Origin: Nitrosomonas sp. | Lineage (GTDB): Bacteria; Pseudomonadota; Gammaproteobacteria; Burkholderiales; Nitrosomonadaceae | Reading direction: 5' to 3' | Length of the DNA stretch: 64,000 nucleotides | Assembly (NCBI GenBank): GCA_024281825.1 | Contig: JAMWZY010000003.1 | Span: 199,026-263,025, forward strand | Shown: one piece after another, positions 38,787-47,373 of the stretch | Layout of the letters: the number at the start of each line of letters is the position of its first letter | Position numbering within the stretch: position 1 is the first letter of the stretch | The notes under the pieces: generated by a model | Databases searched by the model: none | What the model was told of the DNA's origin: nothing | What the model saw: only the letters and a program-made list of their open reading frames with translations | Position numbers and translations under genes: made by a program

Positions 38787-40544
38787 ATGACTTTACCTGA
38801 TTCGTTAAATTTTAAAGCACATTTTATCGAGCTATTTCGTACCGCTTTACAAAGCCTGGACGTTCCCGCAGAACCTCCCAACATTGAGCTGACTCGAACG
38901 AAACAAAGCTCGCACGGTGATTATTCGTGCAATCTTGCAATGCATTTGGCAAAACCGTTACGCAAAAAACCACAAGAAATTGCCCAATTATTGATTGAGC
39001 GGCTACCTGCATCAGCGATCATCGACAAAGTAGAAATCGCAGGCGCTGGATTTATCAATTTATTTATCAACAACGCAGCGAAACAGCAGTATTTGCACCA
39101 TATTTTGCACAGTAAAACGGATTATGGTACTAGCCACTTGGGTCAAGGAAGAAAAATTCAAGTAGAGTTTGTTTCTGCCAATCCAACCGGGCCTTTGCAT
39201 GTAGGGCATGGAAGAGGAGCTGCAATTGGCGCCAGTCTCGCCAATTTACTCGCCACTGCTGGCTTTGACGTATTTCGCGAATTCTATGTCAACGATGCGG
39301 GCCGGCAAATGGATATATTGACCGTATCGACTTGGCTACGCTATCTGGCAATCCACCAAGTATCGATCCCCTTTCCGCAAAATGCCTATCAAGGCGACTA
39401 TGTCAAAGCAATGGCGCAGCAACTGCAAGAACAGTTTGCGCAAAGCTTCGTACGGCAATCCGAACGCATTTTAGAAAACTTTCCGATAAGTGCATTGGAA
39501 ATCGCTATCACGACTGATGCTGAATTAGATCAATTAATTGTAAATGCAAAAAGGATTCTCCAGCAAGATTACACCTTGATTCATCAATTCGTTTTAGCAG
39601 AACAGCTTAATGACTGTCGCAGTGATTTACTGGAATTTGGTATCGAATACGATCAATGGTTTTCAGAGCAATCGCTTTATGATTCTGGGCTGGTTAGTCG
39701 CACAGTTCAGTTACTTGAAGAAAAAGATTACCTGTACCTAAAAGACGGCGCCAAGTGGTTCCGATCCACCAATTTTGGCGACGAAAAAGACCGTGTAGTG
39801 CAACGGGAGAATGGCCAGTTTACCTATTTTGCATCGGACATTGCTTATCATTTAAGTAAATTTGAGCGTGGCTTCGATCTGGTCATCAATATTTGGGGGG
39901 CTGATCATCACGGCTACATTGCTCGAGTCAAAGGTGCCTTGCAAGCACTGGGTGTAGATCCCGGGAAGCTGGAAATTGCTTTGGTGCAGTTTGCCGTATT
40001 GTATCGAGATGGTAAGAAAATGCCAATGTCTACCCGCTCAGGGGAGTTTGTTACTCTACGAGAGTTACGCCACGAAGTTGGCAACGATGCCGCGCGTTTT
40101 TTTTATGCAATGCGGAAAAGCGATCAACATTTGGACTTTGATTTAGATCTCGCCAAATCACAGGGCAATGAAAATCCTGTGTATTATGTACAATATGCTC
40201 ATGCACGTATTTGTAGCGTGTTAGCACAATGGAATGGAGATCTTGCAATGCTCTCGGATACCGACACACACACATTATCCAGTCCGGCAGAGCTCAGCTT
40301 ATTGCAAAAGCTCATTGATTTTCCAGGTACCATAGAGATTGCCGCTAAGGAGCTTTCTCCGCATTTGATCACTTTTTACCTGAGGGAATTAGCCAGTGAA
40401 TTTCACGGTTACTATAATTCAACACGATTCTTGGTTGATGACAAGCCATTGATGTATGCTCGACTCGCACTCATTGCGTCTGTTCGGCAAGTATTACACA
40501 ATGGACTCAAACTACTGGGAGTGAGTTCACCTGATAAAATGTAG
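38787..40544 (+). CDS. argS: Arginine--tRNA ligase
   Basis: ArgS charges tRNA-Arg, including the CCG isoacceptor encoded at 7260. The 585-residue class I enzyme has an N-terminal Arg-tRNA-synthetase-specific domain (about 1-110), the HIGH-type motif in NPTGPLHVGHGRG, and, in place of KMSKS, the segment KKMPMSTRSGEFVTL often seen in bacterial ArgRS. A DALR anticodon-binding domain closes the protein (about 450-585). Size is typical. The SPOR protein gene follows after 21 bases, then dsbA, a gene order common in betaproteobacteria. Confidence 0.97.
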   Translation: MTLPDSLNFKAHFIELFRTALQSLDVPAEPPNIELTRTKQSSHGDYSCNLAMHLAKPLRKKPQEIAQLLIERLPASAIIDKVEIAGAGFINLFINNAAKQQYLHHILHSKTDYGTSHLGQGRKIQVEFVSANPTGPLHVGHGRGAAIGASLANLLATAGFDVFREFYVNDAGRQMDILTVSTWLRYLAIHQVSIPFPQNAYQGDYVKAMAQQLQEQFAQSFVRQSERILENFPISALEIAITTDAELDQLIVNAKRILQQDYTLIHQFVLAEQLNDCRSDLLEFGIEYDQWFSEQSLYDSGLVSRTVQLLEEKDYLYLKDGAKWFRSTNFGDEKDRVVQRENGQFTYFASDIAYHLSKFERGFDLVINIWGADHHGYIARVKGALQALGVDPGKLEIALVQFAVLYRDGKKMPMSTRSGEFVTLRELRHEVGNDAARFFYAMRKSDQHLDFDLDLAKSQGNENPVYYVQYAHARICSVLAQWNGDLAMLSDTDTHTLSSPAELSLLQKLIDFPGTIEIAAKELSPHLITFYLRELASEFHGYYNSTRFLVDDKPLMYARLALIASVRQVLHNGLKLLGVSSPDKM

Positions 40545-40565
40545 CAGGATTGCATAGGATCTTTC

Positions 40566-41306
40566 ATGAGTCGAGATTATAAATCACAGAAATCTTCACC
40601 TGAAAAAGGGGGGTCGGCTTTTTTTGGTGGTTTTGTTGGATATGCGCTCGGTATTATGAGTGCCATCGGTATATGGTTATATCTTAGCTATGCCCCTAGC
40701 CCTTATTTATCAGATGATAAGAATCCCACTGCTGCAGTGAGGAAAGACACACAGTCCGCCTCTGAAAAACCGATAGCATCGGAAAAAATAATGCCAGAAA
40801 CACCGATCACCGTTGTCGAGGAAAAACCGCGCTTTGATTTTTATAAGATATTACCTGGCATTGATGAACCCGAATTTGATCCCCCTTCCACACAACGTGC
40901 GACACAATCGCCCTCACCAAATACTAAACCGCAGGAAAGTAATACCGCCAAATCTGCAGAGAAACCCGCATTGCATGCTATTGCCCCCCCCATCGTTCAC
41001 TCTAAAGAATTGATGCAATCACCGCAAACCGTACCTTCCGCAATCAAAAATAATGCGACTGCAGCAACAAAAGAAAAATTTATCCTGCAAGCTGGATCAT
41101 TCAGAACGATCAGTGATGCCGAGAACCTGAAAGCGAGGCTTGCACTTCTTGGCATACTTGCATCAATACAGCCGATTGATTTATCAGGAAAAGGAACATG
41201 GTATAGAGTACGGGTAGGTCCTTTCGCCAAAAAAGAAGACGCCGATCAAACGAATGCTTCGTTAAGGGAAAATGGCATTACAACGCAATTTATCAAGACA
41301 CAATAG
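40566..41306 (+). CDS. SPOR domain protein, FtsN-like
   Basis: The 246-residue protein has a short cytoplasmic tail, one transmembrane helix (about residues 20-43), a proline/lysine-rich disordered linker (about 50-165), and a C-terminal SPOR domain (about 170-245: EKFILQAGSFRTISDAENLK through WYRVRVGPFAKKEDAD). SPOR domains bind denuded peptidoglycan at the septum, so a cell-division or wall-related role like FtsN is likely. No FtsN essential-peptide motif could be confirmed. It sits between argS and dsbA in the same direction. Confidence 0.8.
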   Translation: MSRDYKSQKSSPEKGGSAFFGGFVGYALGIMSAIGIWLYLSYAPSPYLSDDKNPTAAVRKDTQSASEKPIASEKIMPETPITVVEEKPRFDFYKILPGIDEPEFDPPSTQRATQSPSPNTKPQESNTAKSAEKPALHAIAPPIVHSKELMQSPQTVPSAIKNNATAATKEKFILQAGSFRTISDAENLKARLALLGILASIQPIDLSGKGTWYRVRVGPFAKKEDADQTNASLRENGITTQFIKTQ

Positions 41307-41414
41307 TAACTTGTGATATGGTGCCAAATTAACAACTTGTTGACAGTTCATTTTGAATGAAAACACATCATTCGTTACTTGCGAGTGGGCTAAACATTTT
41401 TTTAAGGAGTTAGA

Positions 41415-42053
41415 ATGAATCATCGCATTTTTTTTATGCCTCTTTTTTTCTTATTCTGTTTTAGTTTGGTAAGTTTTACCAATGCATACGCTGAATTAGT
41501 GGAAGGCAAAAATTACACTATCTTAAAGAACTCGCAACCCACACGGGACGATAGTAAGATCGAAGTATTAGAATTTTTCTGGTATGGCTGTCCGCACTGT
41601 GACAGCTTGCACCCCCACGTCAAAACTTGGGCGCAAAACGTTCCTTCAGATGTCGATTTTCGTTATGTTCCAGCGATTTTTAGGCCCAATTGGGCAACGG
41701 GTGCCAAAGTATTTTATACGATAGAAGCAATGGGATTGCTTGATCCATTACACGATAAAATCTACCATGCGATTCATCGCGGAAAAATTGACCTCAGTGA
41801 TGAAGCTGTCGTATTTAGCTGGATTGAAAAGGAAGGTATTGATCGGAAAAAATTTGAAGATACCTATCGTTCCTTTACCGTACAAAATCAAGTTGCCAAA
41901 TCGACACAAATGTCACGCCAGTATCAACTGACCGGAGTACCCGCTATAGTCGTCAATGGCAAATATCTGACCAGTGGCGGCATGAGCCCCACTCCTGAAG
42001 ACACGATCAAAACATTAAATGCTTTGATTGACAAAGCACGCAAAGAGAAATAG
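41415..42053 (+). CDS. dsbA: Thiol:disulfide interchange protein DsbA
   Basis: DsbA introduces disulfide bonds into periplasmic proteins. The 212-residue protein has a signal peptide (about residues 1-25, ending NAYA), a thioredoxin fold interrupted by a helical insert, and the catalytic motif CPHC in FFWYGCPHCDSLH. The cis-proline site LTGVPAIVVNG is present, with the TGVP before the proline typical of DsbA. TAAGGAG lies 6 bases before ATG 41415. A clear terminator follows. Because several secreted proteins are in this window, the substrate range cannot be inferred. Confidence 0.93.
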   Translation: MNHRIFFMPLFFLFCFSLVSFTNAYAELVEGKNYTILKNSQPTRDDSKIEVLEFFWYGCPHCDSLHPHVKTWAQNVPSDVDFRYVPAIFRPNWATGAKVFYTIEAMGLLDPLHDKIYHAIHRGKIDLSDEAVVFSWIEKEGIDRKKFEDTYRSFTVQNQVAKSTQMSRQYQLTGVPAIVVNGKYLTSGGMSPTPEDTIKTLNALIDKARKEK

Positions 42054-42078
42054 CTGACACTCCATTATCGTTATAAAG

Positions 42079-42104
42079 AACTCGGTCGCTTACGGCCGAG
42101 TTTT
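42079..42104 (+). terminator. Rho-independent terminator of dsbA
   Basis: AACTCGGTCG pairs with CGGCCGAGTT (one G-T wobble) around a CTTA loop, and TTTT overlaps the end of the 3' arm. It lies 26 bases after the dsbA stop. Confidence 0.8.
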
Positions 42105-42409
42105 AAAGAATGATAATTCCCAAACATTCCTTTTCCTCCATCACTTTGAGTTGATTTTGTGCTTACAACGCACCTCTCAAAATAATAAGCGCTGAAAGCT
42201 TTTCTGCCCCCTGAATCAGGCACAACACATTTAAATTCATGTGACAAATGCCACAGATAGTTCATCTGAACTATTGCGACAATGTTTGTGCAAATATAAG
42301 AAATAGCTTTATCAAAAAATTACAATTCATTTTCGCGTAGTTTTTCTGCTATTTGCTTTGATGCGATACCTATCGATTCATACCTAACCAATAGACAGGA
42401 GAACATCCA
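42105..42409. other. Intergenic stretch upstream of the haloperoxidase gene
   Basis: No gene was recognised. A near-palindrome, ATAGTTC / GAACTAT with loop ATCT (42257-42274), lies about 135 bases before the start codon and could be an operator, but nothing else supports this. CAGGAGAA at 42396-42403 is the ribosome site of the next gene. Confidence 0.4.
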
Positions 42410-44152
42410 ATGACCTTTCCAACTCCCAATCATGACGAATCACTCATTACTTCTGAAATTCCATTCATTGGCAACTTTCATAAAACTCTGCCACATAATG
42501 AATATGGAGAAGTCGATGCTTCTGCTTACCGAGAATTTAAGAATACTTGTTTACAAATAGAAGCTGGTGTACCCAAAAATTTTGAAGGTGTTCCCAAAGG
42601 TCCTTTGTCACCAATTTTTCATTCCAAAAGTGACCCAGATGCCATTTTAGCGGGTGCAAAATTTACAAGTCCGTTGTCTGGCGCAGCAACTGAAACGCAT
42701 GGCCCAGATCCTAAGGACCTGGAAATGTTACCTGCACCGGGTATCCTATCCGGCAGCACCGCTGCCGAAATGACTGAATTATATTGGATGGCATTACTTC
42801 GTGATCTGCCGCTGGCTTCTTTGGCAACGGATCCAACTGCCCAGATTGCTGTAACAGAGATAGAAGACGCATTTAATAAGGCTTTAACCAAGGATGAGAC
42901 ACACGGTCGATTGCGGCTAGGCTTGGATTTACCACAAGATAATGGCGCACTTAATCTTACATCGCAAACCGTGTTCCGCTGCGGATTACATGACGAGGAA
43001 CACGGTCCACTGGTTAGCCAGTTTTTTTTGCGCAATATTCCCTACGGCGTACAAACTATCGATCCTAGACAAGTTCCCTATATTCGAGAAAAAGATTTTC
43101 TAACGAGCCATGATGACTGGTTACGAGCGCAAAATACCGGTAAAGATAAATTTGGACGAGATTACAGCAAGTGCAATTATTACGGGGATCAATTAGCGGG
43201 CCGCGAAACTTATTACCCTAAGGTCACTCGTTATATTTCAACCATGCGCGATCTTGCTCGCTTTGTTAACCGCGATGCATTACACCAAGCTTACTTTAAT
43301 GCAGCCTTGTTTCTGGACTCCATTAATGCACCTGTGAATAATGGCAATCCCTATAAAGGTAATTTGTATTCACGCGAAGGTGGCTTCGCAACGCTCAGTG
43401 GTCCCGATCTACTGACTCTGGTTTCAGAAGTCGCAAGCCGTGCATTAAAAGTCGTTTGGCGTCAGAAATGGCTTGTTCATCGCCGCGCTCGACCAGAGGT
43501 CTACGGCGGACTCTTGCAAATGCAATTCAATGGGTTCAACTGCCATCAACGTAACTATGGCTTACCTGCTTGGGTCACCGAAACCGAAGCGGCAGCTAGA
43601 ATCAAGACACATAATAGTGCGCAAAATGATGGTGGTGACGAAACTCTATTTCTACCAATTGCATTCTCCGCTGGTTCGCCTAGCCATCCTGCTTATGGTG
43701 CAGGCCATGCTACTGTCGCGGGGGCATGTGTTACCGTACTCAAAGCTTGGTTCGACGAAGATAAAAAATTAAGCGAGCTACTTAGTACCGCACAAGAAGA
43801 CAAAAAGCGTAAAGATCCGTTGGAACTACAACATTTATTGCAACCTGGAACACATATGAATGGAGAAATCTTCAAAGAGCCTGAACCCTATACGGGCCCG
43901 GATGCAGGCGAGATGACTGTGGGCGGCGAGCTAAACAAAATTGCGAGTAATGTTGCTATGGGTCGTAGTATGGGAGGAGTACACTGGCGCAGCGACAATA
44001 CCAGAAGCATGCGACTTGGGGAACAAATCGCAATTGAAATCCTACGTAAGCGTACACTTGAGTATGCTGAGAAACCAGCCGCTTTCACCTTCAGATCTTT
44101 TGACTGTCAAATGATCCATATTACGCAAGGACAAGTGATGAAGTTAAGCTAA
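42410..44152 (+). CDS. Vanadium-dependent haloperoxidase-like protein
   Basis: The 580-residue protein is alpha-helical with the PAP2/vanadate-binding core of algal and bacterial bromoperoxidases. Vanadate-site residues can be placed: Lys353 and Arg361 in KWLVHRRARPE, Gly432-His433 in HPAYGAGHATVAG, and Arg519 with His525 in GRSMGGVHWRSD. The Ser that hydrogen-bonds vanadate in characterised enzymes (in SGH) is Ala431 here, so activity may be changed; an acid phosphatase or altered peroxidase is possible. No signal peptide is seen, unusual for a secreted haloperoxidase. CAGGAGAA lies close before ATG 42410. It is a single-gene unit after a long upstream region. Confidence 0.8.
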   Translation: MTFPTPNHDESLITSEIPFIGNFHKTLPHNEYGEVDASAYREFKNTCLQIEAGVPKNFEGVPKGPLSPIFHSKSDPDAILAGAKFTSPLSGAATETHGPDPKDLEMLPAPGILSGSTAAEMTELYWMALLRDLPLASLATDPTAQIAVTEIEDAFNKALTKDETHGRLRLGLDLPQDNGALNLTSQTVFRCGLHDEEHGPLVSQFFLRNIPYGVQTIDPRQVPYIREKDFLTSHDDWLRAQNTGKDKFGRDYSKCNYYGDQLAGRETYYPKVTRYISTMRDLARFVNRDALHQAYFNAALFLDSINAPVNNGNPYKGNLYSREGGFATLSGPDLLTLVSEVASRALKVVWRQKWLVHRRARPEVYGGLLQMQFNGFNCHQRNYGLPAWVTETEAAARIKTHNSAQNDGGDETLFLPIAFSAGSPSHPAYGAGHATVAGACVTVLKAWFDEDKKLSELLSTAQEDKKRKDPLELQHLLQPGTHMNGEIFKEPEPYTGPDAGEMTVGGELNKIASNVAMGRSMGGVHWRSDNTRSMRLGEQIAIEILRKRTLEYAEKPAAFTFRSFDCQMIHITQGQVMKLS

Positions 44153-44205
44153 ACATCCGAAACAAACCCTTCCCTTTATACTTTACATATTGAATAACGC
44201 ATTAC

Positions 44206-44237
44206 CCAATATAAACAGACAACTCTGTTTATATTGG
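44206..44237 (+). terminator. Perfect hairpin after the haloperoxidase-like gene
   Basis: A perfect 14-base stem, CCAATATAAACAGA / TCTGTTTATATTGG, with loop CAAC, 54 bases past the stop codon. It lacks a T tract but is the only strong structure there. Confidence 0.55.
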
Positions 44238-44511
44238 ATGGTTACAAAGTACCCAGCTTTAATCAATCATTACATTGGCTGACTATTCATCGTCAAAAAA
44301 ACGACCACGGTTTTGACGATCTTGTGAAATTGCATGCACATATTCTTGATGGCATTCAAATTTTATCGCGCTGAAAACACTACAAAGCTCTTGCTATCAA
44401 CGCAATCTGTATTATCATTCAATCAAATACTCTTACTTATGCCAACAACAAGGCTTCTTTATAACGGTCTTCGCAAAGGGTAAAAATCTGACTACCTCAC
44501 ATCCAGACAAA

Positions 44512-46065
44512 GTGGACACTAGACATTCTTTAAAAGAACAGCTTCTAAAAACCATTGATGATGATTTAGATCTTCCATCTCTAGGCGGGGCAATCACCCA
44601 GATTGTGCAATTATCTACGTCCGAAGATGAGTCGATACGGCAATTGTCACATTTTATTTTATCTGATGTATCGCTAACACAAAAGATTCTCCGTTTATCC
44701 AATTCCATTGCTTTTCGTTCGAGTTCTAACCAAGTTGTCACGAGTATTACCAAAGCAATTTTTTTGCTCGGATTCGAAACCGTCAAGACCTGTGCATTGG
44801 CGATTCTCCTGGTTGACAAAGTATTGGTCGGGAAACATGCCGAATTTGTTCGTGCCGAATTGATCGAAGCCCTCACAGCAAGCATGCTATGTCAAGAACT
44901 TGCCAAGCATAGTCAATTTGATCATGTTGAGGAAGTTGCCATCGCAGCCTTATTTAAAAACATGGGGCGTTTATTATTGGCAGCTTATGAGCCAGAAAAA
45001 TACCAAGAAGCTATGGCGTTAGCTAAGGAGGAAAATTGTACCCTCGAGCTAGCTACAAGAAAATTGTATTCTTGTAGTTTAAGTGATTTTACAGAAACTA
45101 TCCTCGAAAAATGGAGTATACCTGCCAGCATCATCCAGGCCACTAAAAACAGGCCTTCGGGCACGCTCAGTCCGGCTAAGAATAAACAAGAATGGATTCA
45201 GCAAGCGGCAGAATTTGGGGAGGCTACCGCACAATTTGCAATCGATACCACCAATCCAAGAGATCATTTATCCTGTAAAAACAATATCCTGTCGAGATTT
45301 GGTAAGGCATTCAATCTTGATATGCCAAAGCTTGATCTTCTGATACAGCAAGCAACAACCGAAACGACCGCATTCAAGGCAAATATTAATTTATTTCCTG
45401 ATCCTGTTGAAGACAAGGAATCTAGCTACAAGCAACTGGTTGAGTCTGAGCAAAAAGCAAAAGATAATATTCTTGCAGAATTTGCACTTACCGATGCGCA
45501 TATCGATGAAATACAAATTACCCAACGCCATGCCAGTGGCAAGCCCTATAATTCAGCAGCATTATTACTAGCTGCCATTCAAGACGTAACTGAAATCATT
45601 ACCACCGGCAACTATAAGCTCAGTGATTTGATGTTATTGATTCTAGAATACTATTATAATAGCCTCGGATTTCGGTTTATTACATTGTGCCTGAGAGATA
45701 CGAAAAAAAATCAGTATCGTGCGCGCACTTCTTTTGGTAAAAACAGCACTGAACTTCAAAAAGCTTTTCATTTTCCTATTACACCGTCAGTTGATTTATT
45801 TTATCTTGCAATGGAAAAAGATTCTGACTTGCTGATCTCCAATGCGAAGGCACCCAAAGTATTTGAAATGTTGCCTCAATGGCATCATGCTCTATTACCG
45901 GATGCACGTAGTTTTATTGTCCTTCCACTGGTGCTGAATAAAAAGCCGATTGGTTTTATTTATGGCGATCGCGAATTTGATGCTTCCGAAGAAACAACAC
46001 ATGAAGAAATCCGTTTAATTAAGATTTTAAAAAGCCAAGTTTTAGCGATACTGAACACCAAATAA
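44512..46065 (+). CDS. HDOD domain protein with C-terminal GAF-like domain
   Basis: The 517-residue protein begins with an HDOD domain (about residues 15-215; LPSLGGAITQIVQL, ILSDVSLTQKILRLSN, SITKAIFLLGFETVK), a non-catalytic relative of HD phosphohydrolases common in signalling proteins. The C-terminal part (about 330-515) reads as a GAF domain. A middle helical linker separates them. Such proteins often act in cyclic-nucleotide or stress pathways; no partner is nearby. The start is unclear: GTG 44512 is used here, while CTG 44488, with AAAGGG seven bases upstream, would add eight residues. A 14-codon frame lies at 44439-44483, just before it. Confidence 0.75.
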   Translation: MDTRHSLKEQLLKTIDDDLDLPSLGGAITQIVQLSTSEDESIRQLSHFILSDVSLTQKILRLSNSIAFRSSSNQVVTSITKAIFLLGFETVKTCALAILLVDKVLVGKHAEFVRAELIEALTASMLCQELAKHSQFDHVEEVAIAALFKNMGRLLLAAYEPEKYQEAMALAKEENCTLELATRKLYSCSLSDFTETILEKWSIPASIIQATKNRPSGTLSPAKNKQEWIQQAAEFGEATAQFAIDTTNPRDHLSCKNNILSRFGKAFNLDMPKLDLLIQQATTETTAFKANINLFPDPVEDKESSYKQLVESEQKAKDNILAEFALTDAHIDEIQITQRHASGKPYNSAALLLAAIQDVTEIITTGNYKLSDLMLLILEYYYNSLGFRFITLCLRDTKKNQYRARTSFGKNSTELQKAFHFPITPSVDLFYLAMEKDSDLLISNAKAPKVFEMLPQWHHALLPDARSFIVLPLVLNKKPIGFIYGDREFDASEETTHEEIRLIKILKSQVLAILNTK

Positions 46066-46095
46066 AGTTAACGATTAATCTCAGATCAGAAAACC

Positions 46096-46710
46096 ATGGA
46101 TACTTCAGGAGATTTGTTTATTATCAGTGCGCCTTCCGGCGCCGGGAAAACAAGCTTGGTCAAGTCATTGCTTCAATCGGATCTTGGTTTAAATTTGTCC
46201 ATTTCTCATACAACCCGGTCACCTCGTTCATCCGAGATTGATGGCGAAGATTATCATTTCGTCAACCAGGAAACTTTCCAGCGCATGCTTAACAATGGAG
46301 AATTTTTAGAGAGCGCGGAGGTTTATGGTAATTTTTATGGCACCTCAGAAAAATGGATTCGCGAAAAAATTTCAACTGGACAAGACATTGTTCTAGAAAT
46401 TGATTGTCAAGGTGCAAAGCAAGTGCAGCGGATCTTTACGCGATCGATTGGTATTTTTATTCTTCCTCCTTCCCTCGAAGCCCTAGCAATACGCTTGAAT
46501 TCAAGGGGTCAAGATGATCCAGAGGTTATTCAAAAAAGATTGGCTGCCGCTCGAGAGGAAGTCAGCCATATTCACGACTTTGATTATATTGTCATCAATA
46601 ATCAGTTAGAATACGCACTCCATGAATTAATCTGCATTATTAAAGCGGAACGTTTAAGAAAACACCGACAGTTAATCAAATATCACACCTTAATTAGTCA
46701 GTTATCTTAA
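46096..46710 (+). CDS. gmk: Guanylate kinase
   Basis: Gmk converts GMP to GDP with ATP, for nucleotide supply and (p)ppGpp balance. The 204-residue protein has the P-loop SAPSGAGKTSLV near the start, the GMP-binding region SHTTRSPRSSEIDGEDYHF, EFLESAEVYGNFYGT, and a final VLEIDCQGAKQV and RLAAAREEV of the lid and core. Size is normal. It lies 30 bases after the HDOD gene and 47 bases before rpoZ, the conserved gmk-rpoZ pairing. It is probably co-transcribed with rpoZ. Confidence 0.95.
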   Translation: MDTSGDLFIISAPSGAGKTSLVKSLLQSDLGLNLSISHTTRSPRSSEIDGEDYHFVNQETFQRMLNNGEFLESAEVYGNFYGTSEKWIREKISTGQDIVLEIDCQGAKQVQRIFTRSIGIFILPPSLEALAIRLNSRGQDDPEVIQKRLAAAREEVSHIHDFDYIVINNQLEYALHELICIIKAERLRKHRQLIKYHTLISQLS

Positions 46711-46757
46711 TTTAATTATTTTGAACGAAACTTTTTTCATTTATTTTTCTGGATATT

Positions 46758-46964
46758 ATGGCAAGAATTACTGTTGATGATTGTTTAAAAAGAATCCCTA
46801 ACCGATTCGATATGACTCTAGTTGCAACCACGCGCGCTAGGCAATTAGCCATAGGCTCAGCACCGATGGTGGAACCTTTGCGTGACAAGCCGACGGTTAT
46901 TGCTTTACGTGAATTGGCCCAAGGCAAAATAGATATAGATATTCTTAATCCCAAAAACCTGTAA
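46758..46964 (+). CDS. rpoZ: DNA-directed RNA polymerase omega subunit
   Basis: Omega assists folding and assembly of the beta' subunit and takes part in the ppGpp site. The 68-residue protein has the family sequence [34 protein letters not shown], and [14 protein letters not shown]. Length is slightly short of E. coli omega (91), as usual for betaproteobacteria. In relatives spoT commonly follows; here the next gene is an unrelated coiled-coil protein after a 409-base gap. Confidence 0.93.
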   Translation: MARITVDDCLKRIPNRFDMTLVATTRARQLAIGSAPMVEPLRDKPTVIALRELAQGKIDIDILNPKNL

Positions 46965-47373
46965 ATTTTGGAATTGCGCAATAAATTAGTTTAGATAAAA
47001 AACCGTTAGCGCCTGAAGTCTTTATAAAACCACTGTACTTTATCGTTTTGATTGCGATCCTAAGAATCTTTCTAAATTGCATAAGATTAACTTTGAACAA
47101 TGCGGTAAAATTGAATAAGCCGGAACGGCGTATTCTCGAATGCGCACTCAAAATTATATAGTACACATCATTTAAAATAGCATCAAAGCTGTTCTCGCAC
47201 TAAAACTATCTCTATCTACAAAAGGAATTCTGTTTATTAGTAATCCATAAACAGATGCCATTTCCCTGTTTTTTTAAAGCAAGCTTGTTTCTCAAAGATT
47301 GTTAAAGTAGTCACTTATTGATTCTCAATCGTTGATCCAACTTAATTTATCTCTTCGCCTTGATTAATCAGTC
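46965..47373. other. Intergenic stretch without a recognised gene
   Basis: No frame here resembles a known protein, and neither a tRNA nor a strong terminator was found. It separates rpoZ from the coiled-coil gene, where spoT is often found in related genomes. Confidence 0.4.
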
